A program made the position numbers and the translations under genes. Shown here piece after piece: positions 22,763 to 34,547 of a stretch of DNA of 64,000 bases (the stretch's first letter is position 1; every line of letters starts with the position of its first letter). The stretch comes from Penicillus capitatus (lineage: Eukaryota > Chlorophyta): contig OZ287718.1 in NCBI GenBank assembly GCA_965649825.1, positions 62,001 to 126,000 on the forward strand. Direction: 5' to 3'. A model generated the notes under the pieces. It ran no database searches. It worked only from the letters and a program-made list of their open reading frames with translations, and was not told the DNA's origin.

Positions 22763-25241
22763 TTAACGGCGTTGATACTTGATGAACATCATGGCCAAGA
22801 ATGTCAGGCCGAAATAGACACCGGCGAATACGTACACCCATGCCATATAGAATGCTGTTGTGCGTGGGATATCGTAGTAGTCCAGAATCGTCCGTGTCTC
22901 ATTGGCTCCCAAGGTGACATAGATGTTTTCAGACGCGTCAGGATCCGGAAACTCCTCCGACATGAGAGCATTCCATGCGTAGTAAGGAAAAGCGAGTTTG
23001 GAGTACCAACGAATCCACGAAGGAATGTTCTCTGTACGGATGAAGAATCCTGCCATAAAAATGGTGGTGCTGAGATATCCAGGAAGTGCGGCATTGGCTA
23101 CAGCGAGATTGGGTGAGATGGCACCACAGAGATAGCCACACATGATGCCATTGAGCAAGACGCCAAAATAGACCATGGCAAAGATGATGTAGGAGGAATG
23201 GATGCCGGTGACTGCCCTCAGAATGGCTCCCAATACCAGACTCGTCACAAACGCCACAGCAGTCTCATCGATCATCTTACTGATCAGGTAAACGATGACA
23301 CGATAGAGCCCATCATTGCGTTCTCGATAGTAGAGGGCACGCTCTTGAACGATTTCTGGAATGTATGCAGTTGCTCCAAAAGCAGGAAAGATGACCCAGA
23401 CAAACATCAGAGCGGAAATGTCAATGAAATCACGATGCGGGTTGTCGCCAATGTTGCTGAACAAGATAGCAACGATGATCATGACAACGATCTTGTCGCC
23501 TGTGCGACTGAGGATAAATTCCAGGCTGCGCAGATTACTCCATGTGCGAAACTGCCAGCCAAACAGCCAATCACTCTTTCAGTCGATCCCAATGTGTCTG
23601 TTGTGCACCTTGATGAGTGTGCGCAGGGCAGACCAGGAAGGTGCAACAGTTTCTTTGGTGACAGCCAACGCTGCCTTCGTCTGTTCATCCAATTCCGTCG
23701 GATCATTCAAGTGGTGATCGACCACCTGCAGCGTGGACTGGAGAACAGATGCGTGAGTGACTCGAGAATTTGATCAGAAACGATCGGAGTAGAGATGCAC
23801 ACACTTTTTTCAATTCGGACTGGTCAAACTGCAGTGCCAGTTGTGGTGCTCTCCCTTCGAGATCTGCCTTCACCACGATATCAATCAACCACTCCGCTTC
23901 GTTTTCGGCATCGTCCATGTTGTGGTCTGCGCCCTGTGTCTCAAAGTATGGTACAGCGTCGACTGAAATGCCATCTGTGTTATTAGAGTGACAAAGTGTG
24001 AGGAACCTTGCCTCTGCGACCGAAGAATGTCACGTGGCCCTTTACCAACATCATTACTCGATCAAACAGTCGAAAGGCCTTCATCGAAGGAGAGTGGATC
24101 GTTGCACAGATGGTCACGTTGTCTTCTGTTGCCAATAGTTTCACCACACGAATAACCTGTCTCACTCTTTTCACTCAATCGAAACCCCTTCACGCGTTAC
24201 TTCGTTAGAAGTGGCAGAATCTAAGCCAGATGTTGGCTCATCGAGAAACAAGATCTTTGGATGGGTAACGAGCGCAATGCCAATGTTCACACGCTTTGCC
24301 TGGCCACCAGAGATGCCACGAGACAGGGCGGTACCGATCTTGGTGTCTCGGCACTTTTCAAGGGCGAGCTTTTTAATCAGTCTCCGCACCTCTTCCTTTT
24401 TTCTCGACAGGGGCTCTGTGATAGGTCTCTGTAACAGAGACATGCGATTTATTGCGTTTGGCAAAGAGATTGCATGAAACCTTGAGCTCTGCTGTATACT
24501 GAAGCATCTCTTGAACGGTCAGATTTCCGATCAACGTGTCGAACTGCTCTACATAACCTGTGAAGCGTCGAATGAATGTCGTTGTCGCTTTGTTGGCCGA
24601 AAAGAGAAGGGTCCCGTTGATTGTTCCCTGTGTCTTACGCCCAGCCAATACATCTAATAGCGTACTCTTGCCTAGATAACAGCAGGAGGCCTTTTATTCG
24701 ACGTCTATCATACCGTCCGTCTACCTGAGCCACTGGGACCCATCTGTGTCACGGCATACGTGTGTTAGCATGGATCAAAGACAAATGGAGGACGCACCAG
24801 TGCTGTCATTTCACCAGGGTCAAGGTATCCTGTCACCTTGGTTAGAAGATTGACCATGGAGCCCTTTTCTTCACGGTGAGGGACGGAGTAATCCAAATTC
24901 TGAATACAGAAACTGGTGTCATTGCCCGCAATGACGGATCTTGGAAGATGCACTTTAAAGGCTATATTCATGCCATGTCTCACACGCCTCTCTTCATTAC
25001 CATTCATCGAGACGGAGCTGGTCATTGCCTGTGAGGTATGGAGACCTTTCTGGATAGAAAAGTGAACAGACGCGCGATGTTTAAACCGAAGTATGGATTG
25101 CTGTTGAATAGCGACGTCGGGCAACTGAGATTCAGAGCCTTCACCGTGATCTGTTATCGAAAGAATCAAAACGAGAAACGACAAGAGCCGTTTTGTTGCC
25201 TGCCTGACTGTCGGATTCTCGGTGACACCTCTCGATCGCAT
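22763..25241 (-). CDS. ABCG-type half transporter
   Basis: Seen: ATG 25241. NBD first: FCIQNLDYSVPHREEKG, then Walker A GPSGSGKST assembled from a 19-nt micro-exon (24725-24743), the Q-loop region TGYVEQFDTLIGNLTVQEML, signature GISGGQAKRVNIG, Walker B ILFLDEPTSGLDS and ATIHSPS H-loop. Membrane domain follows: TWSNLRSLEFILSRTGDKIV, about six helices (for example FVWVIFPAFGATAYIP, FVTSLVLGAILRAV, YFGLTFLAMMFIKY) and stop at 22763. Known: NBD-TMD order is the ABCG (White) subfamily, which dimerises and exports sterols, lipids or waxes from the plasma membrane. All catalytic motifs are present. One half only, so it should work as a homo- or heterodimer. Substrate cannot be told. At least seven introns. 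Confidence 0.93.
24725..24743 (-). other. 19-nt micro-exon carrying part of the Walker A motif
   Basis: This exon reads ATGGGTCCCAGTGGCTCAG on the minus strand and is flanked by GT-AG introns of 54 nt (24744-24797) and 53 nt (24672-24724). Joined in phase it gives MGPSGSG followed by KSTLLDVLAG. Without it the transporter has no P-loop. Confidence 0.82.
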
Positions 25242-25550
25242 TAGCTATGGACCAAGTCCCATCAAAATGTGTCAGGCATCGAGACGACCATGAAGTTCGT
25301 ATCTTTTACGCTGAATTGTATTCGTCACGCCCGAGACAGAGAAATTTTGATAATATGCGACCCACATGGGTGCACGGCAAATGGTAATTAAATGATCTGA
25401 GACATTCACAAATCAAGCAAGTGGTCTAAAAAGAAGGGCACTGACTTGGACGACGTCCACTATTTTACTTTTGTTTATTGAGGGATAAAGTGGAAATTCT
25501 TGATCGGCCATAACGTGGCCATTGTCTTGTTCTGTCTGTTATGATCGCCT
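25242..25550. other. Intergenic region between two minus-strand genes
   Basis: Holds the 3' end of the kinase gene and the promoter of the ABCG gene. A/T-rich (TTTTACTTTTGTTTATTGAGG near 25465). No gene seen. Confidence 0.4.
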
Positions 25551-27891
25551 TCATATAAGAGGTGATCTCAAAGCTGTGTACATGTCTAAAAGACGGTGCT
25601 TGACGTCTTTGGTAGAAGGGCGTTCATCTGGTTCCGTCTTGAGACAATCTTCGATGAGTGATCGTAGTGATGGAGGACATCTTTCGGGATCTGCATGGAG
25701 ATAGGATTGACGTGTGAGAGGAAGAATCTCCATGTTCCAAGAAAAGGACCCCCTGAAACTAGAACTGTAGCTGTTTGTAGGATTGGGTGGATGTTCTCCC
25801 GTCACCATTTCCCATATCAAAACGCCTAAATTATCACAAGATCAGAAAGATCAGTCGATGGCGGTTAAAGGGACCTAAAGAATAGATGTCGAGCTTTTCT
25901 GTGACTCTCATTCTTCGCACAAATTGACAGAGCAGCACTTCTGGAGCAATATATCCAAAGGTGCCTCGAAACGTGCCGGTCGTCCTCGACCGGAGTGTTT
26001 TCTTGCTTGATCCAAAATCTGCCAACTTAGCAATGAAGTCCTCATCCAAAAGCACATTTGACGGCTTAAGGTCATAGTGAATGATACCATGGCTAACAGC
26101 ACCATGGCAGAATGCATTGAATACGATGTTCATTCCGTATTGCGAGGATCGCACCTGTGGAGATGATCCAGACCATTGACAACATCAAGACTGATACGTA
26201 GAATAAGACTGTAACTCATTTGTGATGGTAGGATACTGCCATGTATGGCATCCTGTAAATTGGTAAACATCAATTCCATAACAATGAAACATTGTTCACG
26301 AGACGTTTTCTGCCCCGTTTCCTGCACAAGACGTGTGAGAAGCTGAAGCTGAGCTGAAGGCATGAGAGAGTCATACCATTTTGGCGATGTTGCCTCCAAA
26401 GTACTGTACAATGTTGCGATGAAGTGGAATTTTTGCGATGATCTCGAGTTCTGAACGAAACATGCTCCGTGGGTTTATGGACGAATCGCGAGCATACTTC
26501 GCAGCAACGTGCCGCGCCTGTGGCCGAAGAGACACAGATCAAGCCCATCATCAGATATGTCAGGATTACCTTGCCATCAGGTGTCATGCAAATGGCTTCC
26601 TTAACCTCTCCACAGGCCCCCTTTCCAAGCTCAGGCAATTCGACATCCAACAAACGGATATTGTAGTTCAGCTGTGGAAATTCCGGCTCTACTGGGTCGC
26701 CGTTTTCTCTGTATAGATCGCTAATGGATCTCGGACGCGCATCGGAACGACGGGGACCAGTCGAATAGAAACTGTCACTGCCCCATTCCAATCTCGACAT
26801 TTCGTCTTCCGACCCGTCGAATGCGTTGGGAATAGCCACATTGTGTGCCGAGAAGGGTGATTGTAGGGGCGATGCTATGGGGGAGTAATCCTGATGCGTC
26901 ATTGCGATGTTCAGCACTGGCCCAGTTGAAGGTCTCGACATGTCTGACCATACTTGGTGATGAGAAGGGATAGGAGACAACGGAAGAGGATTGGACGCAT
27001 GAGACTGAGACAACTGATGACAAAGATGTTCCATGGAGGTAAGGAGACAGTGAAATACATACCTGACTCGAATCTTCAGATCTCGACAAGTGTTGTTCGA
27101 TCATGACGCGAATAGCTTCGAGTTCTGAAGTCTTCTTACGACTGTTGTACAGAAATAGGCCGAGTACGAATAGCAACAGCATGCATAAGACGGCACCCGT
27201 GATCAAAAACAGCAGCCAGGCGTGTTCGTTCCCTGCATCCTGTGGACGAGATTCCCTCGTTCGACCGCAAGGGTGCAGATATTCGAGTGTACGTGGTAGG
27301 CGTTGAAATGCGAGTTCGTAGAGTCGCTTTCGGATGGGTTCGGCCCTGTGGACATGCTTGTTTCACGGAAACGAATGACGAAGACGGGTCAATGTTTCGC
27401 GTGTTATTAGCGAGGCAAGAAAAGCGAAATGCTTCTGGCAAGTAGGCAGTCGTGCGTGCGTTCGTTTAGTACTGGACAATTTTATGTAGTGGATGAGACG
27501 TGTCAGCGCCGAGGCGACGGGAATGGACTCGACGAAACTGCTCCAAGAAGCGAAGATCAACGCAACCGCCACGCACCTGGGCTGACCCTTTCTTATCAGG
27601 TGGGTCATTCTCTTCGACCACCATGACCCTTTGACGCACACGACTTAAACCACGCACTTCCAGTAGGGACAGAGTTCTTCGGCGCAGTCGTTGAACAAAC
27701 AGCGCCCGTGGTGCAGTGGTTAAACCGAGAAAACTCCTGGGTAAAGGAGTGACGCCTAGCTCTTTGTCGCGCAGAAGTACGCGTTTGTAAGAACGAATTC
27801 GAGGACGAGACGTCGAAGGTCGAGACTGTTTGTCGGGGTTAAGGGGAGTGTGAGATGTACTGTAGGTTCGTGGTTGCAGGACCACATGCAT
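25551..27891 (-). CDS. Membrane-anchored non-RD protein kinase (receptor-like)
   Basis: Seen: one membrane helix ([20 protein letters not shown], about 27190-27135) followed by a Ser/Pro-rich juxtamembrane part and a complete kinase domain: [24 protein letters not shown] (VAIK Lys), [63 protein letters not shown], and [10 protein letters not shown] before the stop at 25551. Known: HxDLKPSN with a non-Arg residue before Asp marks non-RD kinases, common among plant receptor-like kinases of the IRAK/TKL group. Here the residue is Tyr. The N-terminus is uncertain: ATG 27891 opens 140 codons of Arg/Pro/Ser-rich sequence that can be joined by an intron with a good branch site (TACTAAAC, donor near 27477), or the gene may start nearer 27440. 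Extracellular part short, no LRRs seen. About eight introns. Confidence 0.8.
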
Positions 27892-28537
27892 GTATGCCTG
27901 TTTTCAACAGAAGCTGTCACGTCATCCAGTTGTCGCGCATCTCCGCGGGGTTCACCATCGTTGCAGCTACTGGCTGATACTAAACGTTCTTTCCTTCTTT
28001 TCACACATCCAAATCGATTAACACGTTCACCATTCTACGCAAGACTCCGCTCACGAACAACAGTTCCTCCTGGCGAAGTTCTTAGCTACTCTAAGCAAAC
28101 ACCTATCCTTGCTTCAACAAGACGCGCCGCGGAAACCGGAAAGAAACAAGAGAGGAACGTTTCTATCAAGAATTGAGTTCCGTGTGACCCTTTCGTCGTG
28201 TTTTACTGTATCAGATGTCGACACGACTGTCGGTAAGAATCCAAACTGGCAGCAATCGTGTGCTATGGAAGTTCCAGGGAACTTCGAGTGTCAAGACGTT
28301 TGGCTCTCTGCGAGACAGCGCACCGGATTCGGATATGCGGTAAGGGATCCAAACAGCACGAACGTACTCTTTTGCAAGTGGGCGTGCGTCGTTGAAGGAC
28401 GTTGAGATCACGAGGTGATTCTGGGACCGACCACAGTTTGGCAGTAGGCAGCCTTAAGTAAAAGACGATTGATGTGACAGATGTGTGACCGTTAGGTGGA
28501 AACCAGTCACCACAGCTATCCGAAGACACCTGGGCGT
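27892..28537. other. Intergenic region, 0.65 kb
   Basis: Divergent space between the kinase and the Q/P-rich membrane protein. A short frame reading MEVPGNFECQDVWL (about 28265-28405) may be a 5' exon of the latter but its join is not clear. Nothing else seen. Confidence 0.35.
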
Positions 28538-29203
28538 ATGCCTGTTGCTTATGGACAGTACACAGAGATGCAGCCGGTGCAACGCGAAGCTCAACGGGAT
28601 TTGGGTCATCACTATCCAACGCAACCAATGACACATCAAGCTTTACCTGGGGGAACGGCAGCGTCTTCTCCTTTTGTCGGTCACACCACTGCAGCTGGAT
28701 TTCCAATTCAATATCAATCTGGTGTGATCACTCCGCTGCCCTACAATGCATCCAGTCCTTTTCCCGTTGGATACACGACGGCCCAAATGCCACAGCATCC
28801 CTACTCAGCATCAGGACCTATATACTTGCCCGTTAACTATAACCAAAGAGCCAATACGACAGGTTCGATTCTGCAGCCGCCGCCTCAACAAGTCAATTTG
28901 ACACCGGCTTCGACCAGTTACTCAATGCCCTTTGATCAACAGCAGCAGCAATATCATCAACATCCGCACATGTTGGCACACAGCAAATCAAATCCAGACG
29001 CAGAAGATGACTGTTTCAATATATTCTGGCTGTTCTTTCTGCTGGGCCCGTTGACATGGCCATGTGGCTTTTTTGGGGTCTGTTCAGAGAAGCACAGTGA
29101 ACGTTTGGCTGGGCTTGTTAGTGGTGTCTGTTTAGTCCTTGTTGTGATCGCAGCCGTCATTGTGATCACCCAAGCGCCGTCAGGAAATACTAGCGATGGT
29201 TAA
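28538..29203 (+). CDS. Gln/Pro-rich protein with C-terminal membrane segment pair
   Basis: Seen: open frame from an acceptor at 28495; the first in-frame ATG is 28538 (MPVAYGQYTEMQPVQ), stop at 29203, 221 aa. The first 145 residues are Gln, Pro, Tyr, Ser and His rich with a short polyglutamine (DQQQQQYHQH), then an acidic link (NPDAEDDC) leads to two hydrophobic stretches, FNIFWLFFLLGPLTWPCGFF and VSGVCLVLVVIAAVIVIT. The layout, a disordered proline-rich N-terminus followed by a Cys-bearing hydrophobic C-terminus, is seen in several small tail-anchored endomembrane adaptors, but no family is recognised. An upstream coding exon is possible. Confidence 0.68.
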   Translation: MPVAYGQYTEMQPVQREAQRDLGHHYPTQPMTHQALPGGTAASSPFVGHTTAAGFPIQYQSGVITPLPYNASSPFPVGYTTAQMPQHPYSASGPIYLPVNYNQRANTTGSILQPPPQQVNLTPASTSYSMPFDQQQQQYHQHPHMLAHSKSNPDAEDDCFNIFWLFFLLGPLTWPCGFFGVCSEKHSERLAGLVSGVCLVLVVIAAVIVITQAPSGNTSDG

Positions 29204-30017
29204 GTGCCTTTGTTGACAAAAAGCGTTTTGTTTTGGCCTTTGGTTTGACTTTTGACTTCATACAGCTGAGGAATACAAACAACAACCTGAGGTTTTGCCG
29301 TTTTTTTGTCAAGTCATGAAGAAGATATGTTGTCGTTGTCATTGGAATACGCTTGTCGTCCTCCCGAGAGAATTTTACGTCATAATCTGGGGACACAGTG
29401 GATGGATGTGCCGGCAACTGTAGCAGAAGATGATGAAGATCTCGGAATAATGATAATCTGGAAGCCGACTCTCCCTCCCTCCCTTCCTTTCACTAAACGG
29501 TTGACTGCTTTCTGTGACTCAGTCCGGGTTTCCCAGTTGCCCCGTGTACAAGTCTATAACGCATGTGCTGTCACCAGTGGACAGTCGATCAGAAACATTC
29601 ATAAACTGCAGAGCGAGTGAATGGTAGGAACACATTGTGCTGAGTCGATGTTTTTATCATCGCCCTTTTCTTAAGCTGAGGGGGAACCAGGCGGGTTGCC
29701 TTTTACATCTTTGCTCAAACTCTACTGTCTGTTCGTCGTTGAATAACACAAAATCTCATTTCTCTTGTGAGAAAGAGTGATTGTATACACAATCCGTCAT
29801 TCTGAATTGCAGTTTGATGTGTCTGACAATACTCTCACTCATTCTCTCACTCTTCTTACACGTGGATGGATTTTATGGAAAAGGTTTCGCTGGTAGTCGT
29901 CAAACAAAGCATACAAACGTCATAACATTCTCGACAGACAAATCAAATGCATGCAAAACTGTACAAGCACGACGGTCCAAAAATGAGACGACAGTTCAGA
30001 GATGGAAAGGGAATGCC
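29204..30017. other. Intergenic region, 0.8 kb
   Basis: T-rich at both ends. A 100-codon frame at 29306-29620 begins without an ATG and has no protein-like features, so it is not called. No RNA gene recognised. Confidence 0.4.
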
Positions 30018-30248
30018 CTAAAGGAGAGAGACGAACTCTGCTGAGGTCATTTCCACATAAGGGGTGTTATGGAACAAACGGCGCATTCTCAGACTGCTCC
30101 GTGTCGGAGAAGTGTGGAGCGGGTCTTCTTTAATGAAATAGCCGAAATCGCTGAACTGACTGTACCTCGCACACAACTGACGCAAGTCCGAATCGGGAGT
30201 TCCCCACAAGAAGCGAGAAGTCTTCTGCACGAAATAGGACAACGACAT
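30018..30248 (-). CDS. Hypothetical small protein, 76 aa
   Basis: Seen: minus-strand ATG 30248 gives MSLSYFVQKTSRFLWGTPDS and ends EMTSAEFVSLL at 30018. It has a balanced amino-acid composition with aromatic residues spread evenly, unlike the Arg/Ser-rich overlapping plus-strand frame. A possible acceptor (GTTCTTCAG) lies directly before the ATG, so an upstream exon is possible. Amphipathic N-terminus with no acid before residue 19 could be a mitochondrial leader. No family recognised. Confidence 0.4.
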   Translation of the reverse strand: MSLSYFVQKTSRFLWGTPDSDLRQLCARYSQFSDFGYFIKEDPLHTSPTRSSLRMRRLFHNTPYVEMTSAEFVSLL

Positions 30249-30483
30249 CTGAAGAACACACGAACACTCTTAGTCCACCAATCACAGCAATATAAAAGGG
30301 AGACCACCTCTTTGGAAAAATCGAGGTTGGCTCGTTGGCGATGTTCAAGAATGCGAGTGCTGTACCTGTCGGTCCGTCACGTGTTTGTGCGTTCAGGTCT
30401 GGTCAGCGCCACATCATCAATTGCGTCTTCATCATTCCTTTCATCCTCTTGCCGACGGCGGCTGGATTTACATTCGTGCGATC

Positions 30484-31124
<641 letters not shown>

Positions 31125-31224
31125 GACAGATGTTTTCTCTCAAGAGTGATGATCTGTTTGTTTCCGGATCTCCGTCCGTCTGAAAAAAATCAAAAGTGTC
31201 TTCGATGAATTTCGAATTCGACAG

Positions 31225-32666
31225 CTATTCGCCTAATTGAAGGCCGAATCCAAATTTGTAGTCTTTCTTCCAATGATCGATCTCGCCGGACATGATAAAC
31301 TGCACTCCAGGGGTGAGGCGCTCCTCGATATAGGCACCCAGGGTACCATTGGAGTCAATCTTTCCGCGAACGTGGGCTCGGGAGAAGGCACAATCGTATC
31401 CCAGAGATGTCGTCGCCTCGTTCTGGTTTGCATTGTATAAGAAATCGGCGAGCAGGGAGATCTGTTGAGGACAGAGATGACAAGCGTCTACAATGGCGAG
31501 TGGAATGCACCTTTTCGCTGACTTTGTGGAGATAGGACATGGAAACGAGACCAGCTGTGGATGCCTGCAGCGTTGCAATGTGCTTGTCTGCCACCTGACG
31601 AGCGGCAACTCCCAGTCCCGACTTTCTGTGATCGTCCAGGTAGTAGACCTCACATCCAAGCGACAACTGACGTGTCACACTCTGCATGTAATTGAGTCCT
31701 GCCACAAGGATGATCGCGTAAGAACATGCTTGCACGCATCAATAACACCACACGTACCGTAGAATCCATTCGTTCCATACTTCAATTGGCCGTTCCAGTC
31801 CGTACCCTGAGAAACAACGTGTGAGAAACAAATGCTAGGCGAGGCGAAATAGAGGAGGACATTGATATCGATGTCGAACATCTGTTGGGCAATGTCTGGA
31901 TCTCTCGAGAACTGTGCTTGCCATCTGGCGGAGAATCGATCGTTGATGTCATACCTACACAAACATTGCGATGGCATTTCCCTGACAGATCGGTCTGTCT
32001 CTTTACTTGACTCTCCCAGTCATCCTGCCTTCGGATGAGATTCTGCCCATCAGCAGCAACTGTCCACACACGAGATCTGCTTAGAAGAGACGTCGTTTTT
32101 CGGGCTTGGCATGTACCTTTCGGGTAACAACGTTGGCACCGAATTCGTATGTTGCTATTGGACACTTGTATACGTGGGAGCCCTGTGTCGGAATCTCCAT
32201 GTTTCCCATAAAAATGCTGATCCACAATGCTTAGTTGACTACATGGTGGCAGGAATGTGGGAAACCTGTGAATCAATGCGAACTGTTCGTTGAGCGGCTT
32301 GGCAAACTCCAAACGCATTCCCTCAAACATCTCGGGACGCAAAGATACTGTCAGACACATCTGCTATCTGGCAGAAGACATGAGCTATTGCATTGGTGTA
32401 CTCATTATCTCGCGCTGCATGTCTTCAAACCTCGTCGGAGATGGTAAAGTACCAGGGGATGGGGCCTTCTCTTCCACCTATCACGTGCAGGTTCATAAGA
32501 CAGCGCAGAGGGTTGAGGAAGGCGGGATCTCTTGGTATTGCTGTCCGGAGGCGGCGGTCACTTCTGACTCACTTACCTGATTTTCATTGGCATTTGGGAT
32601 AGAGGATGGAGGCAAGGGGGTCGGAACGGGAGCAGGTGTGTCGGCGCGACTCACGGCAGATCCCAT
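31225..32666 (-). CDS. TOM40: TOM40, mitochondrial outer-membrane import channel
   Basis: Seen: ATG 32666 gives MGSAVSRADTPAPVPTPLPP, a Pro-rich cytosolic leader, then introns and a series of amphipathic beta strands. The C-terminal third is clear: ATTSLGYDCAFSRAHVRGKI, DSNGTLGAYIEERLTPGVQF, and a final strand with WKKDYKFGFGLQLGE at the stop (31225). Known: Tom40 is the 19-strand barrel of the TOM complex; its penultimate elements read RGSIDSNWTVGAVLEKKL and end FGFGLTIG in animals, closely parallel to this protein. Function: passage of precursor proteins into mitochondria. About six short introns between 32600 and 31440. The gene is head to head with the DUF2301 gene with only 18 bp between ATGs. 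Confidence 0.88.
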
Positions 32667-32684
32667 CTCGTCGACGACTCGGCG
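32667..32684. promoter_or_regulatory. 18-bp gap between divergent starts (TOM40 / DUF2301)
   Basis: The TOM40 ATG ends at 32666 and the first DUF2301 ATG begins at 32685. If the second in-frame ATG of DUF2301 (32733) is used the gap is 66 bp. Either way the two core promoters must overlap each other's transcribed sequence. Confidence 0.55.
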
Positions 32685-33485
32685 ATGAACGATTTCAAGC
32701 ACAACGCGTCACGTCTCATCTACGGTGGCAGAATGATGTCTAGCACGATCGTCTGGCGTGGTCCACTGCTGCGGACACCACTTTCGTCTCGAGTCGTAGC
32801 GCAGAAACGTCTTCGATGCCGTGCAGAGAAAGAGAACGTCGTGTACGAAGGCATGTATGGATCTTGGACGATCGATGACGATGATCGGCGGGAAGTGTTG
32901 CTCTACCGGGCAGGACTCTCTGTCTGTGCTGCCTCTGCTGCTCTGGGAACTGCACTTTCTTTTGCACCGGAGACCTTAAGCACTCCACTCTACAATCCCA
33001 TATGTTTCGTGGGGATATTGGGATTTGGTCTTTCCCTGACTCAAGTGCACATGTATGCTGCAGAGATCAAGAAAACGATTCAGGCATTTTGGGGATTTGG
33101 TGCTCTGGGTGCTCTTTATGTGGCAGCTACGCAGGACACTGCTCTGCCGATCAGTGTTGCTCAGAATCCGGGTTATGTGTGGCTGGTGGGACCGTTTTTT
33201 GCCTCAATGACAGGACTGGCGATCAAGGAAGGCCTGTGCTATGGTAAAGCCGAGGCAGCTCTGCTGACATTTCTCATTCCGACGACATTGTTGGGGCATC
33301 TCTCGCAGACAGTGCCATCTGAAGCACTGCATTACTTAATGACAGGATGTGTCGTTCTCTTTGGCATTCTGGCCTCAAGGAAGTACTCTCAACCTGTCAA
33401 AGATGATATCGGAGACAAATCCGTCTTCACTTTTCTGAGTTTGCCCGATTCTGAGAAGAAAACCATTCTTGAAAACATGAAGTGA
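32685..33485 (+). CDS. DUF2301 integral membrane protein, probably plastid-targeted
   Basis: Seen: intronless frame of 266 codons. From the second ATG (32733) the N-terminus SSTIVWRGPLLRTPLSSRVV is Ser/Arg-rich without acidic residues, like a transit peptide. The mature part opens YEGMYGSWTIDDDDRREVLL, the typical start of DUF2301, and continues with about six membrane helices (for example GLSVCAASAALGTALSF, AFWGFGALGALYVAATQ, LLTFLIPTTLLGHL). Known: DUF2301 proteins occur in cyanobacteria and in photosynthetic eukaryotes; their function is not established. Inference: a thylakoid or envelope membrane protein inherited from the plastid ancestor. It is one of the best signs that this organism has a plastid. 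Which ATG is used is not settled. Confidence 0.82.
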   Translation: MNDFKHNASRLIYGGRMMSSTIVWRGPLLRTPLSSRVVAQKRLRCRAEKENVVYEGMYGSWTIDDDDRREVLLYRAGLSVCAASAALGTALSFAPETLSTPLYNPICFVGILGFGLSLTQVHMYAAEIKKTIQAFWGFGALGALYVAATQDTALPISVAQNPGYVWLVGPFFASMTGLAIKEGLCYGKAEAALLTFLIPTTLLGHLSQTVPSEALHYLMTGCVVLFGILASRKYSQPVKDDIGDKSVFTFLSLPDSEKKTILENMK

Positions 33486-34547
33486 ACGGACGTCGTGTCA
33501 TGAAGAAAGGCGTTTGATTGATGTGACAGCCTATGTTTCGGCACCGACGGTCGCCGTGGCCGTCGCTGAAAAGCATGTTATCTTTGGCGCACCATCGGGC
33601 TTGATAACGTCAACGCCCTGCGATTCGTCGAAAGCGAAAAGATCGAGTTACCTTACGCATCCAACGTCGCCGCGCCATCGATTCTATCCCTTTACATGAT
33701 CCGATTAAAACCTTAAGGGGTTTGTTAACAAGACAATTCCCAATCAGACCGTTTCCAGAATTATCGCATCGATAACCAGAGACACGACGGAGAGAAAAGG
33801 CTGAATTTGGTTCGTCTGTCACTCTCGCAGGAAATATGGCGCCCACATTACTGACGAAAATTCGACGATGACTGTCAACCAAATGACAGTGGCCTGTTAA
33901 ACGAAACGGACAAAAATTGTCCAGTTCTTGACAGCATAAAGATTATGGCAGAGAGAGTGATGATGTTCTGCTGTCGGGTCTCCGATGCAAAGCTCTTCCG
34001 GTCGTAACTCATTACTCCATGACTGACGGACTGGACTCATGACGAGGTTCCTCTTTTTGTGAAACAGACAGCAGTTAGGGCATAAAGCTTAGCATTCTAC
34101 GAAAGCCTTCTACGCGTTCATAAAATCTGTATGTCAACGATTCGGTCTTAAGTAAAGTACACTAGAGAAACGTTCCTATGCACAGCTGATGCTTTTCTTT
34201 CTGATCATTAAACACGAGACATTCGTCAATGTCGACGACCAAACATCACAAAATCCAACATTCGTCAAAAAGCCTTCGAAAACAACCTCCAAAGAATAGG
34301 CACGACACCAATGAGACTCTGTGAAAGAGTTTGGATTCAGTCAGACAGATTCCGTTGATAAATAGAAAACCAGAACGGGCAAGCGCGTAGGTTACATTTG
34401 ATAGAACCGACAGAAAGACCACATAACACCGATGGTCAAATCCTGAAATCGCAAGGGCTTTTCAGTTTTTGGGAGAGATCTTAGAATGTACCCGCATTCT
34501 CATGCTGTGCTCTGTATAAAATGAAATCCGTCAAAGCAATGAATGCG
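33486..34547. other. Intergenic region, 1.06 kb
   Basis: The longest gene-free stretch outside introns, between convergent DUF2301 and hexokinase. It is A/T-richer than coding DNA. No tRNA fold, repeat array or convincing frame; a 90-codon minus frame at 33610-33882 lacks an ATG. Confidence 0.45.

Noticed and set aside
27700-27780. tRNA-like D-arm text (GTGGTGCAGTGGTTAAACC)
   Set aside because: No matching T-arm with GTTCNANNC or acceptor stem follows, and the stretch lies in a minus-strand coding frame.
29306-29620. Plus-strand frame of 104 codons
   Set aside because: No ATG start, no protein-like pattern and no splice links to neighbours.
33610-33882. Minus-strand frame of 90 codons
   Set aside because: Starts at TTG rather than ATG and shows no recognisable features.
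33957-34030. Possible box C/D snoRNA (GTGATGATG … CTGA)
   Set aside because: C- and D-like boxes are about 60 nt apart but there is no clear terminal stem and no recognisable guide; chance is likely.
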